A stretch of DNA of 64,000 nt, from contig CABXWY010000003.1 of assembly GCA_902515985.1 (NCBI GenBank), positions 62,001-126,000 on the forward strand, read 5' to 3'. Within the stretch, counting starts at the first letter, position 1. Each line of letters starts with the position of its first letter. This document shows, one piece after another, positions 53,288-62,190 of the stretch. The notes below the pieces were generated by a model. That model did no database searches, had not been told where the DNA came from, and worked only from the letters and a program-made list of their open reading frames with translations. The position numbers and the translations under genes are program-made. The DNA is from an uncultured Pelagibacteraceae bacterium. Lineage in GTDB: Bacteria; Pseudomonadota; Alphaproteobacteria; Pelagibacterales; Pelagibacteraceae.

Positions 53288-54205
53288 ATGGGTATTTTTG
53301 AAAAATTTAAATTAGGTTTACAAAAAACTGCATCAAGTTTTTCCTCTGGACTTAAGGAAATAATTGTAAAAAAAGAAATTGACGACAAAACGTTAGATGA
53401 AATAGAGGAATTTTTAATACAATCAGATGTAGGTATCACAGCATCAGAAGAAATTAAAAAAATAATTGCAGAAAAAAAAATTGATCCCAATAAAAATAAA
53501 TTAGACGAAATTAATTTAATCCTCAAAGAATATATAATTAGTTTAATGTCACCACTTGAAAAAAATAATTTTTTTTCAAAAAAAAATGATTTAAATGCTG
53601 TGCTTGTTTCTGGGGTTAACGGAGTAGGTAAGACCACGACGATAGGTAAAATTGGTAAAATTTTGAAGACAAATGGCAATAGAATTATTTTTTCAGCTTC
53701 AGATACTTTTAGAGCTGCCGCAATCGAACAATTAGAAAATTGGGCAAAAAAAATTGACGTTGAAGTAGTTAAATCCGTACAAGGCTCTGACCCTGCATCT
53801 GTTGCCTATAAGGCTGTAGAAGACGCTATAAAGAGAAATTTTACTCATGTTTTAATAGATACTGCAGGAAGGTTACAAAATAAAAAAAATTTAATGGAGG
53901 AATATAAAAAGATTGCAAATGTAACTAAAAAAATTGATCCAAACGCTCCCCATGAGGTATTGTTAATTTTGGACGCTACCTCTGGCCAAAATGTATTAAA
54001 TCAAGTCGAGGAATTTGATAAAATTATTCCAATTACAGGATTAATTATGACTAAACTTGATGGAACTGCAAAAGGTGGAATCTTAGTAGCTTTAGCAAAA
54101 AAATATAAACTACCAATAATCGCACTAGGTCTGGGCGAGAAAGAAGATGATCTACAGATTTTTGAAGCTGAAAAATTTGCCAATTCTTTTATAAATATTA
54201 ATTAA
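53288..54205 (+). CDS. ftsY: SRP receptor FtsY
   Basis: 305 residues, the short NG-domain form without the long acidic N-terminus. P-loop GVNGVGKTTTIGKIGK near 110-125, DTFRAAAIEQLENWA, DTAGRLQNKKNLMEE, TKLDGTAKGG, and ALGLGEKEDDLQIF at the end. It docks SRP-bound ribosomes at the membrane. A close paralogue of Ffh, its partner. Its 3' end overlaps the opposing hydrolase gene by 8 bases. Confidence 0.96.
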   Translation: MGIFEKFKLGLQKTASSFSSGLKEIIVKKEIDDKTLDEIEEFLIQSDVGITASEEIKKIIAEKKIDPNKNKLDEINLILKEYIISLMSPLEKNNFFSKKNDLNAVLVSGVNGVGKTTTIGKIGKILKTNGNRIIFSASDTFRAAAIEQLENWAKKIDVEVVKSVQGSDPASVAYKAVEDAIKRNFTHVLIDTAGRLQNKKNLMEEYKKIANVTKKIDPNAPHEVLLILDATSGQNVLNQVEEFDKIIPITGLIMTKLDGTAKGGILVALAKKYKLPIIALGLGEKEDDLQIFEAEKFANSFININ

Positions 54206-55004
54206 CTTGGTCTAAAAAATTTTTAATAGAGGCTAACAACTCCTCATTATATTCCATCATATGATCATCTTTATCATTAAAATAGCTATACTTTAGGGTT
54301 GATAAAGTTTCAAACATTTGCTCCCCCATATAAAAAGGAACAATTTTATCTTTCTTTCCATGCATTACCAGTACTGGAGATTTAATATCGTTAACTTTAT
54401 TTCTACTTTCGTACTTATCTTTAAGAATTAGTTTAACTGGAAATATAGGATAATATTTTTGTGCAAGCTCTAACATTGATGTGAAGGGAGACTCTAAAAT
54501 AATTCCTGAAAACTTGAACCTACTTCCTAAATCTACTGCAACTGCTGTTCCAAGAGATTCTCCATAAACAATAATATCTTCATCTTTGACTCCATTTTTA
54601 TTTAACCAAATTTTTGCGAAATTTGCGTCCTCATATAAACCACTTTCGGTTGGTTTACCTGTATTTCCACTAAATCCTCTATATGCAACTATTAAATAAT
54701 TTAAATCAAGTTTTGATAATTCGTTAAGTTTATAAACTCTATTATCAAGCTTACCTGCGTTTCCATGAAAAAATAATATAGTTTTGAATTTCGAATTTTT
54801 TTTAAAATACCAGGAAACTAGTTTATCGTTTGATTGAATATATTTTTTTTCTATTTTATGATTTAGTTGTGTTTCATCCAAATAATTATTTTCACTTGGA
54901 TGATAGAGTAATTTTCTTTGATAAAAAAATAAAAAAACAACAACAGAAATATAAATAATCAATAAAATTAAAAAGGAATTTAATACGATACTTCCGATTT
55001 TCAT
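54198..55004 (-). CDS. Membrane-anchored alpha/beta hydrolase
   Basis: 268 residues. One N-terminal membrane helix (about 6-28, rich in Leu, Ile, Val, Phe) and then an alpha/beta hydrolase of the BEM46/YfhR-like group: LFFHGNAGKLDNR, nucleophile in YGESLGTAV, VMHGKKDKIVPF with the acid and NDKDDHMMEY with the histidine. The substrate is unknown; relatives are mostly uncharacterised esterases or palmitoyl-type thioesterases. Last in the gene run that begins with lldD; 14 bases after a tiny membrane protein. Confidence 0.8.
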   Translation of the reverse strand: MKIGSIVLNSFLILLIIYISVVVFLFFYQRKLLYHPSENNYLDETQLNHKIEKKYIQSNDKLVSWYFKKNSKFKTILFFHGNAGKLDNRVYKLNELSKLDLNYLIVAYRGFSGNTGKPTESGLYEDANFAKIWLNKNGVKDEDIIVYGESLGTAVAVDLGSRFKFSGIILESPFTSMLELAQKYYPIFPVKLILKDKYESRNKVNDIKSPVLVMHGKKDKIVPFYMGEQMFETLSTLKYSYFNDKDDHMMEYNEELLASIKNFLDQVN

Positions 55005-55018
55005 TAATTAGAAATTTC

Positions 55019-55195
55019 CTATTTTTTTTCGAAGAAAGCTTCGTATATCATCATTGCAATTGCAATACCCATTAAAATATAAACTGGTAATACATCAAAA
55101 AAACTTATCATGGATGATCTTGTTAGTGTAGCTGCAAGACCAACTAAGAAAGCAATGGCAAATAGTGAACCTAAAAATGTTGTAAGCTTTTGCAT
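55019..55195 (-). CDS. Small two-helix membrane protein
   Basis: 58 residues from ATG 55195 to TAG 55021-55019. It begins MQKLTTFLGSLFAIAFLVGL (helix one), has a short polar turn TRSSMISFFD, then a second helix LPVYILMGIAIAMMIYE and a charged end FFEKK. The start is one base after the amidase stop, so coupling is likely. I do not recognise the family. Small hydrophobic proteins of this kind can assist transporters or membrane enzymes; that is a guess from position after the TRAP-amidase genes. Confidence 0.7.
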   Translation of the reverse strand: MQKLTTFLGSLFAIAFLVGLAATLTRSSMISFFDVLPVYILMGIAIAMMIYEAFFEKK

Positions 55196-55196
55196 T

Positions 55197-56522
55197 TTAA
55201 TTATTACATTCCTTTTCTAACCAATTAGCAACCCCTAAAAATCTATGATCATCATAACGATCTCCTATGAGTTGAACTCCTAACGGTAAATTATTTTCAC
55301 CTTCAAGCAATGGAAGAGAAATACAGGGTGTTCCCAAATAAGACCAAACTTTATTAAATTCTGCAGTTCCAGTACTCTTCAATCCTTTCGGTGCTACACC
55401 AGGACTAGAAGGTGATAGAACACCATGATAATCCTCAAAAACTTCTTGGTAGGACTCATAACTTCTTTTTTTAAAATCGATTGCTTCTGCATATTCTTTT
55501 GCTGAATACTTATTACCCTTAGCTATAGCGGTTTGCATATATTTTGATAATTTCGCCTTGTACTTTTTATAATACATTGAAAAATTATTAGCCAAATCTG
55601 TTTCATGAATAATTTTATGATATTTATGAATATCTTTAAAATATGATGGAGTGTCAAATACCTCAATATTTTTAAATGACTTTATAAAATATTCAAAGGA
55701 CTCTCTAGATTTTTTATCAATTATCTTCCAATAATCTGACTTATAAAAAATGAACTTAGGTTCATATGCTGGACCTTTTTTTGTTTCCTCTAAAATATTT
55801 TCAGTAGAGTAATAAACAGTTGCTGGGTCATGATGATCTTTTTTGATTAAAACCTTTGCTAATAATGCTACGTCTTCAACAGTTCTTCCAAATATCCCCA
55901 TATGATCTAAGGTATACGAAGTTTTCAAAACACCATTTCTAGAAATTAGACCATAGGTTGGTTTATATCCTACAACGCCACAATAAGAAGCGGGTCTTAC
56001 AACTGATCCACCTGTTTGTGATCCAATTGAAAGAGGCGCCATAAGAGATGCCACACAAGCAGCTGAACCACTAGAAGAACCTCCGGGTGTTCTTGAATAA
56101 TCATGAGGATTAGTTGTTTTTGGTGGACCAAGATATGCTAACTCTGATGTAGCAGTTTTACCCATTACAATTGCTCCTGCAGAATGTAAAAGTTCAACTA
56201 TCTCAGCATTTTGTGAATAAGATTTACCTTTTCTTATAGGTGTTCCACATTCGGTTGGCATATCTAACGTACCAATTATATCTTTTATAGCAACTGGAAC
56301 ACCATGCAATGGACCAACTGGTTTTCCAGATTTTCTATGTTCATCTGAATCTTCTGCCTTCTCTAATAAAATTTTTTTATCAAAGTGGGCCCAAGCTTTT
56401 ACATCTTTTTCAAATTTATTTATTCTTTCTAAATATTTTTTACAAATCTCAAGAGAGGTTAATTGGCCTTCTTTAATCTTTGTGACCATCTCCTCTACTT
56501 TCAGCGAAAATATATCAATCAT
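55197..56522 (-). CDS. Amidase (amidase-signature family)
   Basis: 441 residues. The Ser-cisSer-Lys triad is visible as Lys80 (VAIKDIIGT), Ser149 in GGSSSGSAA and Ser173 in GSQTGGSVVRP, 24 residues apart as in GatA-type enzymes. It hydrolyses an amide to acid and ammonia. The gene follows dctM by five bases rather than sitting with gatB and gatC, and the C-terminal half differs from GatA, so it is a catabolic amidase rather than a tRNA amidotransferase. The imported TRAP substrate could be an amide, or the amidase may free one. Confidence 0.85.
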   Translation of the reverse strand: MIDIFSLKVEEMVTKIKEGQLTSLEICKKYLERINKFEKDVKAWAHFDKKILLEKAEDSDEHRKSGKPVGPLHGVPVAIKDIIGTLDMPTECGTPIRKGKSYSQNAEIVELLHSAGAIVMGKTATSELAYLGPPKTTNPHDYSRTPGGSSSGSAACVASLMAPLSIGSQTGGSVVRPASYCGVVGYKPTYGLISRNGVLKTSYTLDHMGIFGRTVEDVALLAKVLIKKDHHDPATVYYSTENILEETKKGPAYEPKFIFYKSDYWKIIDKKSRESFEYFIKSFKNIEVFDTPSYFKDIHKYHKIIHETDLANNFSMYYKKYKAKLSKYMQTAIAKGNKYSAKEYAEAIDFKKRSYESYQEVFEDYHGVLSPSSPGVAPKGLKSTGTAEFNKVWSYLGTPCISLPLLEGENNLPLGVQLIGDRYDDHRFLGVANWLEKECNN

Positions 56523-56527
56523 TTTTT

Positions 56528-57889
56528 TTAATCAGCAAACAATACGTCTGGTAACCATAAAGCAATTCCAGGAAACATATACATTAAAAACATTCCAAAA
56601 ATAACTATGCCTAAGAATGGCATAATCCCTTTAAATATTTCCAATAATTCAACATTAGTTTTTTGAACTCCTTTTAAGTAATAAGCTGACATTGCCATTG
56701 GAGGTGTTAAAAATGATGTTTGTAAATTCAAAGCAATTAACATTGCAAAAAAATATGGATTGACATTAAATACTTCTAATAAAGGTAAAAATATTGGAAC
56801 AAATATAATCAAAATTTCTGTCCATTCTAAAGGCCATCCTAAAAGAAATATTATTATTTGAGTTATTACTAAAAATTGCCAGGTAGTAATATTGATTGAT
56901 GTAAAGAAATGTTCAAATACCTCATGTCCACCTAAATAAGAAAAAACAGAAGAAAAAGTCCATGAACCAATAAACAACCACATAATCATTGCTGTTGTTT
57001 TTGCAGTTAAAAAAACTGACTCTTTAAAATTCTGCCATTTTAATGTTTTATAAAACCAAGATAAAAGAATTGCACCAAATGCTCCTGCTGCCGCAGCTTC
57101 TGCAGGGGTGGCAATCCCAGCTAGAATTGTTCCTAAAACTAACATTATTAATCCAAATAGAGGCACAAAAGAAACTAATACCTCTTTTAAAATTTCTGCT
57201 CTTGGTGGAATGTCTTCAACAGGCGGTCTAGGTGCTAACGATGGATTTAGCCAAGCTCTTGTTACAGCATATGCAATATATAAGCCTGCTAACATTAATC
57301 CTGGGAAAATAGCTGCAGCAAATAATCTTAATGGTGATAACTGAGCTATTACTGAATAAACAATTAACATGATACTTGGCGGAATTAAAATTCCCAAACA
57401 CCCGCCAGCACAAATTATCCCAGACGCAAATTTTTTATCATAACCTGCTTTAACCATAGCTGGCCAAGCAAGTAAGCCCATCAAAGTTACCACTGCTCCT
57501 ATAATTCCAGTTGCTGTAGAGAACAGAGTACAAGTTATTAATGCAGCTACTGCCATTGATGCTGGCAATCTATGAGCTGCAAGTCTGATAGCAAAAAATA
57601 ATTTAGCAACAATTCCAGCTCTCTCAACTAAATATCCCATGAATAAAAAAAGGGGAACTGCAGTAAGCACATTATTGTCCATTACTGTGTAAGTGTTTTT
57701 TACAAATAAAGAAAATATTCTATTATCAAAAAGATGATCCATTAAAACTGGATCATAATAAGCATAATAACCGAAACCTATTCCCATCGCCATTAAAGTA
57801 AACGCAATTGGAAAACCAAGTAGCACTGAAAATAAAAATACTCCCATCATTAAGATTGCTACTTCAGGATTTGTAAGGCTAAACAGCAT
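56528..57889 (-). CDS. dctM: TRAP transporter large permease DctM
   Basis: 453 residues with a dozen or more hydrophobic segments. Characteristic: LLGFPIAFTLMAMGIGFGYY, AVPLFLFMGYLVERAGI, GGCLGILIPPSIMLIVYSV and GIATPAEAAAAGAFGA. It couples Na+ or H+ movement to import of an acid delivered by DctP. It overlaps dctQ by 11 bases and precedes the amidase. Confidence 0.95.
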   Translation of the reverse strand: MLFSLTNPEVAILMMGVFLFSVLLGFPIAFTLMAMGIGFGYYAYYDPVLMDHLFDNRIFSLFVKNTYTVMDNNVLTAVPLFLFMGYLVERAGIVAKLFFAIRLAAHRLPASMAVAALITCTLFSTATGIIGAVVTLMGLLAWPAMVKAGYDKKFASGIICAGGCLGILIPPSIMLIVYSVIAQLSPLRLFAAAIFPGLMLAGLYIAYAVTRAWLNPSLAPRPPVEDIPPRAEILKEVLVSFVPLFGLIMLVLGTILAGIATPAEAAAAGAFGAILLSWFYKTLKWQNFKESVFLTAKTTAMIMWLFIGSWTFSSVFSYLGGHEVFEHFFTSINITTWQFLVITQIIIFLLGWPLEWTEILIIFVPIFLPLLEVFNVNPYFFAMLIALNLQTSFLTPPMAMSAYYLKGVQKTNVELLEIFKGIMPFLGIVIFGMFLMYMFPGIALWLPDVLFAD

Positions 57890-58466
57890 TTTCTTTATTT
57901 TCTTCTTGTGAAGTTCTCATTAATATTTTTTCAGTTTCCTCTGCCACAACCATTCTTGCTGGCCAGTGACCTGATTTAATACATAATATTGATCTAAATA
58001 CTTCACTTATTCCTTGAATAATTAACATGATACCTGCAGCTGGGATCATAGACTTTACCATATAAATTTGAATTTGTGCGGGACTACTCCAACTAGTTTC
58101 TTTTATTTTCCAAGCTTGTGCAGCATATTCATATCCGTAAAACGCTAAAGCTATTACTCCCGGAAAAAAGAAAATAAAATAAAGTACTAAATCTATCCAA
58201 GCCTGAGTTCTTTGATTAAATAATCTATAAATAACATCACCTCGAACATGAGCTTCCGTAGCTAAACAATACGCCCCCGACATCATTAATATTGCTCCAT
58301 ACATCTGCATACTAAAATCAAAATTCCATAATGTTGGTGCATTAAATGCGTATGCCATAATTACTTCGTAACAAGTTCCTCCCATTAAAATAACAATACA
58401 CCAAGAAAAAGCTTTTCCCATTGCCGTACTAAGAGTGTCTGCAAATTTTATGTAAGAAGCCATCAT
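57879..58466 (-). CDS. dctQ: TRAP transporter small permease DctQ
   Basis: 195 residues with four membrane helices. NFDFSMQMYGAILMMSGAYC, AHVRGDVIYRLFNQRTQAWID and the final LIIQGISEVFRSI are typical for DctQ of the organic-acid TRAP group. It holds DctM and DctP together. Separated from dctP by a strong terminator, overlapping dctM. Confidence 0.92.
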   Translation of the reverse strand: MMASYIKFADTLSTAMGKAFSWCIVILMGGTCYEVIMAYAFNAPTLWNFDFSMQMYGAILMMSGAYCLATEAHVRGDVIYRLFNQRTQAWIDLVLYFIFFFPGVIALAFYGYEYAAQAWKIKETSWSSPAQIQIYMVKSMIPAAGIMLIIQGISEVFRSILCIKSGHWPARMVVAEETEKILMRTSQEENKENAV

Positions 58467-58493
58467 AAATTTAAAAGTATAGTAATTTTAAGT

Positions 58494-58528
58494 AAAAAAA
58501 AAGGGGGTTTTTCAACCCCCTTTTTTTA
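58494..58528. terminator. Bidirectional intrinsic terminator between dctP and dctQ
   Basis: GGGGGTT (58503-58509), loop TTTC, AACCCCC (58514-58520), with an A-run before and a T-run after, so it can act on either strand. It lies just after the dctP stop and before dctQ; partial read-through would make much more DctP than permease. Confidence 0.92.
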
Positions 58529-58546
58529 AATATATTAAAAAGTTAA

Positions 58547-59704
58547 TTAAATTTTAACTTTTCCGATTGGACCAAACTCATTTTCATAAGCTAACTTGTA
58601 GTTCGGTTGATTCATCAACAGATACTTCATTGTTCTTTTAGCGTATGCTTTTTGAGAGTCGATGATTTTCTTGAAGAAAGGATCTTTTCCAGAAAACTCA
58701 CCAACTATTTTATCCCAACCTTTTAACTGTTCAGCTAAAATAGCATCAGATGTTTGGTAAACATTAACTTTATGCTCATTCATTAACTTAGCTAAGTCAG
58801 CAGAATATCTAACTAAAGCTTTAAAGTAGTTATCTGAGTTTGCAGCATAAGCGGCATTTTTCAAGATAGCTTGATGAGCAGGTGAAAGGCTGTTGTATCT
58901 TTTCTTGTTCACCGGTATCTCAAACATTTCTTGAGACTGGTGGAAACTACCTAAATGATAGTGTTTAGATACATCTTGCATTCCAAACTGTGAATCTGAT
59001 GTTGGGTTGTTAAATTCAGCAGCATCAATCAAACCAGTTTTCATCGCTGGTTGAATTTCACCACCTGGTAATTGTCTTACGACCATTCCCATAGCAGTTA
59101 AAACGTTAGTCGCTAAACCAACCGTTCTATACTTCATTCCTTTAACATCAGATACTTTTGTTACGTTCTTTTTGAACCAACCAAATGGCTGCGCAGGCAT
59201 AGGCATATGAAAGAATCCAATATAATCATATCCAACTTTCGCAAGTGTTTCATCATATAGTTTTCTTCCTCCACCATATTCCATCCATCCCATAACTTCT
59301 TGAGATGACATTCCGTATGACGGACCAGTTCCAAAAAGTGAAGCCGCAGGATTTTTACCATACCAATACGCTGTCACCCAGTGACCCATATCAAGGTTTC
59401 CATCACTTACAGCTGCTCCAATCTCTGAAGTTTTTACAACTGCACCAACTGGTTGAAGGTCAATCTTAAGTGAACCTCCAGACATTTCTTTAACCATGTT
59501 ACAGTAGTCACCAGCCATTTCAAAAAAGATGTTAGCGCCTGAAGGCCAAGCCGCTTGCATCTTTAAAGTTACATGACCGTCTGCTCTTGCAATGTTTGGC
59601 ATTGCGACTGTAGCTGCAGCAACTGCTCCAGCTTTAGCAGCAGTTTTAAAGAACTTACGTCTTGAAGGCGTTTTTCCCTTCAATGATTTTTTTTCTTTAA
59701 TCAT
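58547..59704 (-). CDS. dctP: TRAP transporter substrate-binding protein DctP
   Basis: 385 residues. A twin-arginine signal is clear (SRRKFFKTAAKAGAVAAATV then ARA cleavage near residue 41). The mature part resembles 2-oxoacid/lactate-type TRAP binding proteins such as TakP: YWYGKNPAASLFGTGPSYGM, MKYRTVG with the carboxylate-binding arginine, and GGEIQPAMKTGLIDAAEF. A strong ribosome site AGAGGAG lies five bases before ATG. The substrate is probably a small carboxylate; the TakP tryptophan after the Glu is Phe here, so ligand may differ. Confidence 0.93.
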   Translation of the reverse strand: MIKEKKSLKGKTPSRRKFFKTAAKAGAVAAATVAMPNIARADGHVTLKMQAAWPSGANIFFEMAGDYCNMVKEMSGGSLKIDLQPVGAVVKTSEIGAAVSDGNLDMGHWVTAYWYGKNPAASLFGTGPSYGMSSQEVMGWMEYGGGRKLYDETLAKVGYDYIGFFHMPMPAQPFGWFKKNVTKVSDVKGMKYRTVGLATNVLTAMGMVVRQLPGGEIQPAMKTGLIDAAEFNNPTSDSQFGMQDVSKHYHLGSFHQSQEMFEIPVNKKRYNSLSPAHQAILKNAAYAANSDNYFKALVRYSADLAKLMNEHKVNVYQTSDAILAEQLKGWDKIVGEFSGKDPFFKKIIDSQKAYAKRTMKYLLMNQPNYKLAYENEFGPIGKVKI

Positions 59705-59752
59705 TATTTCTCCTCTTTAGTTAATTAACTTGAGATAATTTAAGCACAAATG

Positions 59753-59800
59753 GTTGTAAGAGTCTTTTGCTAAATAGACTTATTCAAAATTATTTACAAC
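59753..59800 (-). promoter_or_regulatory. Nested stem-loop in dctP leader
   Basis: Outer arms GTTGTAA (59753-59759) and TTACAAC (59794-59800), inner arms AGTCT (59761-59765) and AGACT (59776-59780). It sits in the 117-base gap between the hydroxyacid dehydrogenase and dctP. It has no long T-run, so a terminator role is doubtful. Confidence 0.35.
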
Positions 59801-59821
59801 TTTGGGTAGAATTTTATACTT

Positions 59822-60775
59822 TTAGTTAACCTTATTTTTACAGCTGCCCAATTTAAAGAATTCATTTAAATTATCTATTGCTAGATTGGCCATTGCAGTT
59901 CTTGTCTCTTTCGTAGCGCTTCCTAAATGTGGAAGAATAAATGCAGTTTTGTGCTTTAAATATCCAAGATTTAAATTTGGTTCTCCTTTATAAACATCTA
60001 AACCAACAGCATAAACTTTTCTTCTATCTAATGCATCAATAAGAGCCTCATCATCTACTATATCACCTCTAGCAACATTAGTTACTACAGCTCCTTTAGG
60101 CAAATACTCTAAAGTCTCTTTATTTATCAAGTTAATTGTTTCCTTAGAAGCAGGACAACATACAGAAAGAACATCTGATACTTCCATTAAACTTTTAAGG
60201 TTATCATGGTAAATAGATCCTTGTTCTTTTTCTGAACTTAATTTTGAACGATTATGATAGTGCACGACCATTCCTAAAGATTTTGCTATGTTTGCAATTT
60301 TCTGTCCAATTCTACCCATACCTAAAATTCCAAGTCTTGCTCCAGTTAATTGCTTTCCAATTAAATAATCAGCTGACCATTTCCAATCTGCATCTTTAGC
60401 ACCTTGAATTCCCTCAGATGCTCTTCTACATGCTCCAAGTATTAAAAGAATTCCTATCTCTGCTGTCGCATCAGTTAAAACTTCTGGAGTATTTGTAACA
60501 ATTATATTTCTTCTCTTTGCTGCTTCTAAATCTATATTTCCGAAACCAACAGCGAAGTTGGATAAAATTTTAACACTATCAGGTAGTTTATTTATTGTTT
60601 TTTCATCTAGTTTATCTGTTAATGCCGATAAAACTCCATCACACCCATGACTCAACTCAATAAGTTTTTCTTGAGAATAAAGTTCATCATTTAAATTTAA
60701 ATTTGCATCGAAAAGTTCTTTTGCCCTATCTTCATTAGATCTAAGAAGTCTTCTTGTAATTAAGATTTTTTTCAT
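59822..60775 (-). CDS. D-2-hydroxyacid dehydrogenase (glyoxylate/hydroxypyruvate reductase type)
   Basis: 317 residues. NAD(P) motif LGILGMGRIGQKIA near 148-161, followed by HYHNRSKL (Asn-Arg suggests NADPH use), catalytic Arg in NVARGDIVDDEAL, Glu in the GLDVYKGEP loop and His in LPHLGSATKE. It interconverts 2-oxoacids and D-2-hydroxyacids, most likely glyoxylate or hydroxypyruvate. Three bases after the GlcD-like gene, so they may act on the same acid pair. Exact substrate is not determined. Confidence 0.88.
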   Translation of the reverse strand: MKKILITRRLLRSNEDRAKELFDANLNLNDELYSQEKLIELSHGCDGVLSALTDKLDEKTINKLPDSVKILSNFAVGFGNIDLEAAKRRNIIVTNTPEVLTDATAEIGILLILGACRRASEGIQGAKDADWKWSADYLIGKQLTGARLGILGMGRIGQKIANIAKSLGMVVHYHNRSKLSSEKEQGSIYHDNLKSLMEVSDVLSVCCPASKETINLINKETLEYLPKGAVVTNVARGDIVDDEALIDALDRRKVYAVGLDVYKGEPNLNLGYLKHKTAFILPHLGSATKETRTAMANLAIDNLNEFFKLGSCKNKVN

Positions 60776-60778
60776 ATT

Positions 60779-62158
60779 CTAGTTTATATCGAATATTTTT
60801 CCAGGGTTCATTATATTATTGGGATCAAGACTGCGTTTAATTATTTTCATTATAGGCACATTGTCTGGATGTTCTTTTAACAAATAACTTTTTTTATGAA
60901 GTCCTACTCCGTGTTCACCCGTAATGGTTCCATCAAGTTCTAATGTTTTATCGATTAAAAGATCACTAAATTCCCTTATTTTTTGGTAAACAGTTTTGTC
61001 ATTTGGATCGTAAGGAAATAAAACATGAAAATTTCCATCTCCTAAATGGCCCACCATTGGTGCCCTAAGTCCAAATTTCTTAACTTCTTCTTCTGCAAAT
61101 TTCACACATTCAGTTATTTTTGATATTGGAACACAAACATCTGTGGAATAAACCCTTCCATTGTTCACTAATGCTTTTACGGAATAATAAACATCCCATC
61201 TTGCTCTCCAAAGATGATTTCTTTCCTCTAAAGTATCAGCCCACTTAAAAGCACTGCCATTATTATTTTTAGATATATCCTCTACTATTTTAACAGACTC
61301 TTTATTGGAAATCTCTGTTCCATGGAATTCAAAAAATAATGTTGGCAAAGTTTTAACATCATTAAGTTTTGAATAATTAATACTAATATCCATTTGATCC
61401 TTATTAAGCATTTCGATTCTTGCAATTGGAATACCATACTGAATTGTTTCTTGTGCTGTTTGCACTGCTTCTTCAAGTGTATTAAAATGACATATGGCAC
61501 TCATCATGCTTTCTGGTATTGGTGATAATCTTAATTGAATCTCGGTTATAATTCCAAGAGTTCCCTCTGATCCAATAAATAGATTTGTAAGATTATACCC
61601 AGCGGAAGTTTTTTTTGTTCTACTTCCTGTTTTAATTATTTCTCCGTTTGAGAGTACTACCGTTAAACCAGTTATAACAGTTTTCATAGTACCGTACTTT
61701 ACTGCCATAGTTCCTGATGCAGAAGTTGATGCCATTCCTCCTATTGCTGCATTTGCCCCAGGATCTATAGGAAAAAATACTCCATCCTCTCTTAAATGTT
61801 CGTTTAGCTGTTCTCTTGTAACATTAGCTTGCACTCTACAATCAAAATCTGAAGCATTTACCTCTAAAATTTTATTCATTTTTTCTAAAGAGATAGTAAT
61901 TCCTTTATCATTACCGACAACATTTCCCTCTAGCGAAGTTCCAGTTCCAAATGGAACTACCGGTACTTTATGATCGTTACATAATTTTAGTATACCTGAT
62001 ACTTCTTCATTAGTTTCTGGAAATACCACCGCCTGAGATAAAACAGGATCATAGGTATCTTCACCTCTTGCGTAATTTGCTCTGGTTGATTGTGATACAG
62101 AAAACCTGCTACTTAATAGACTTGTAAGTTCTTGCATCAAAGAAGAGTTGTTCATCAA
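60779..62158 (-). CDS. FAD-linked 2-hydroxyacid oxidase (GlcD/D-lactate dehydrogenase family)
   Basis: 459 residues. PCMH FAD-binding domain with VPFGTGTSLEGNVVG near 71-85, DPGANAAIGGMASTSASGTM and GSEGTLGIITEI; C-terminal oxidase domain with MVGHLGDGNFHVLFP and TGEHGVGLHKK. It oxidises glycolate, D-lactate or a similar D-2-hydroxyacid, passing electrons to the respiratory chain. No GlcE or GlcF subunit is nearby, so a single-subunit D-lactate dehydrogenase is more likely. Lies between aminotransferase and reductase. Confidence 0.87.
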   Translation of the reverse strand: MMNNSSLMQELTSLLSSRFSVSQSTRANYARGEDTYDPVLSQAVVFPETNEEVSGILKLCNDHKVPVVPFGTGTSLEGNVVGNDKGITISLEKMNKILEVNASDFDCRVQANVTREQLNEHLREDGVFFPIDPGANAAIGGMASTSASGTMAVKYGTMKTVITGLTVVLSNGEIIKTGSRTKKTSAGYNLTNLFIGSEGTLGIITEIQLRLSPIPESMMSAICHFNTLEEAVQTAQETIQYGIPIARIEMLNKDQMDISINYSKLNDVKTLPTLFFEFHGTEISNKESVKIVEDISKNNNGSAFKWADTLEERNHLWRARWDVYYSVKALVNNGRVYSTDVCVPISKITECVKFAEEEVKKFGLRAPMVGHLGDGNFHVLFPYDPNDKTVYQKIREFSDLLIDKTLELDGTITGEHGVGLHKKSYLLKEHPDNVPIMKIIKRSLDPNNIMNPGKIFDIN

Positions 62159-62190
62159 TTCAGTATAACAAGCTTAATTAAAAAAGATAC

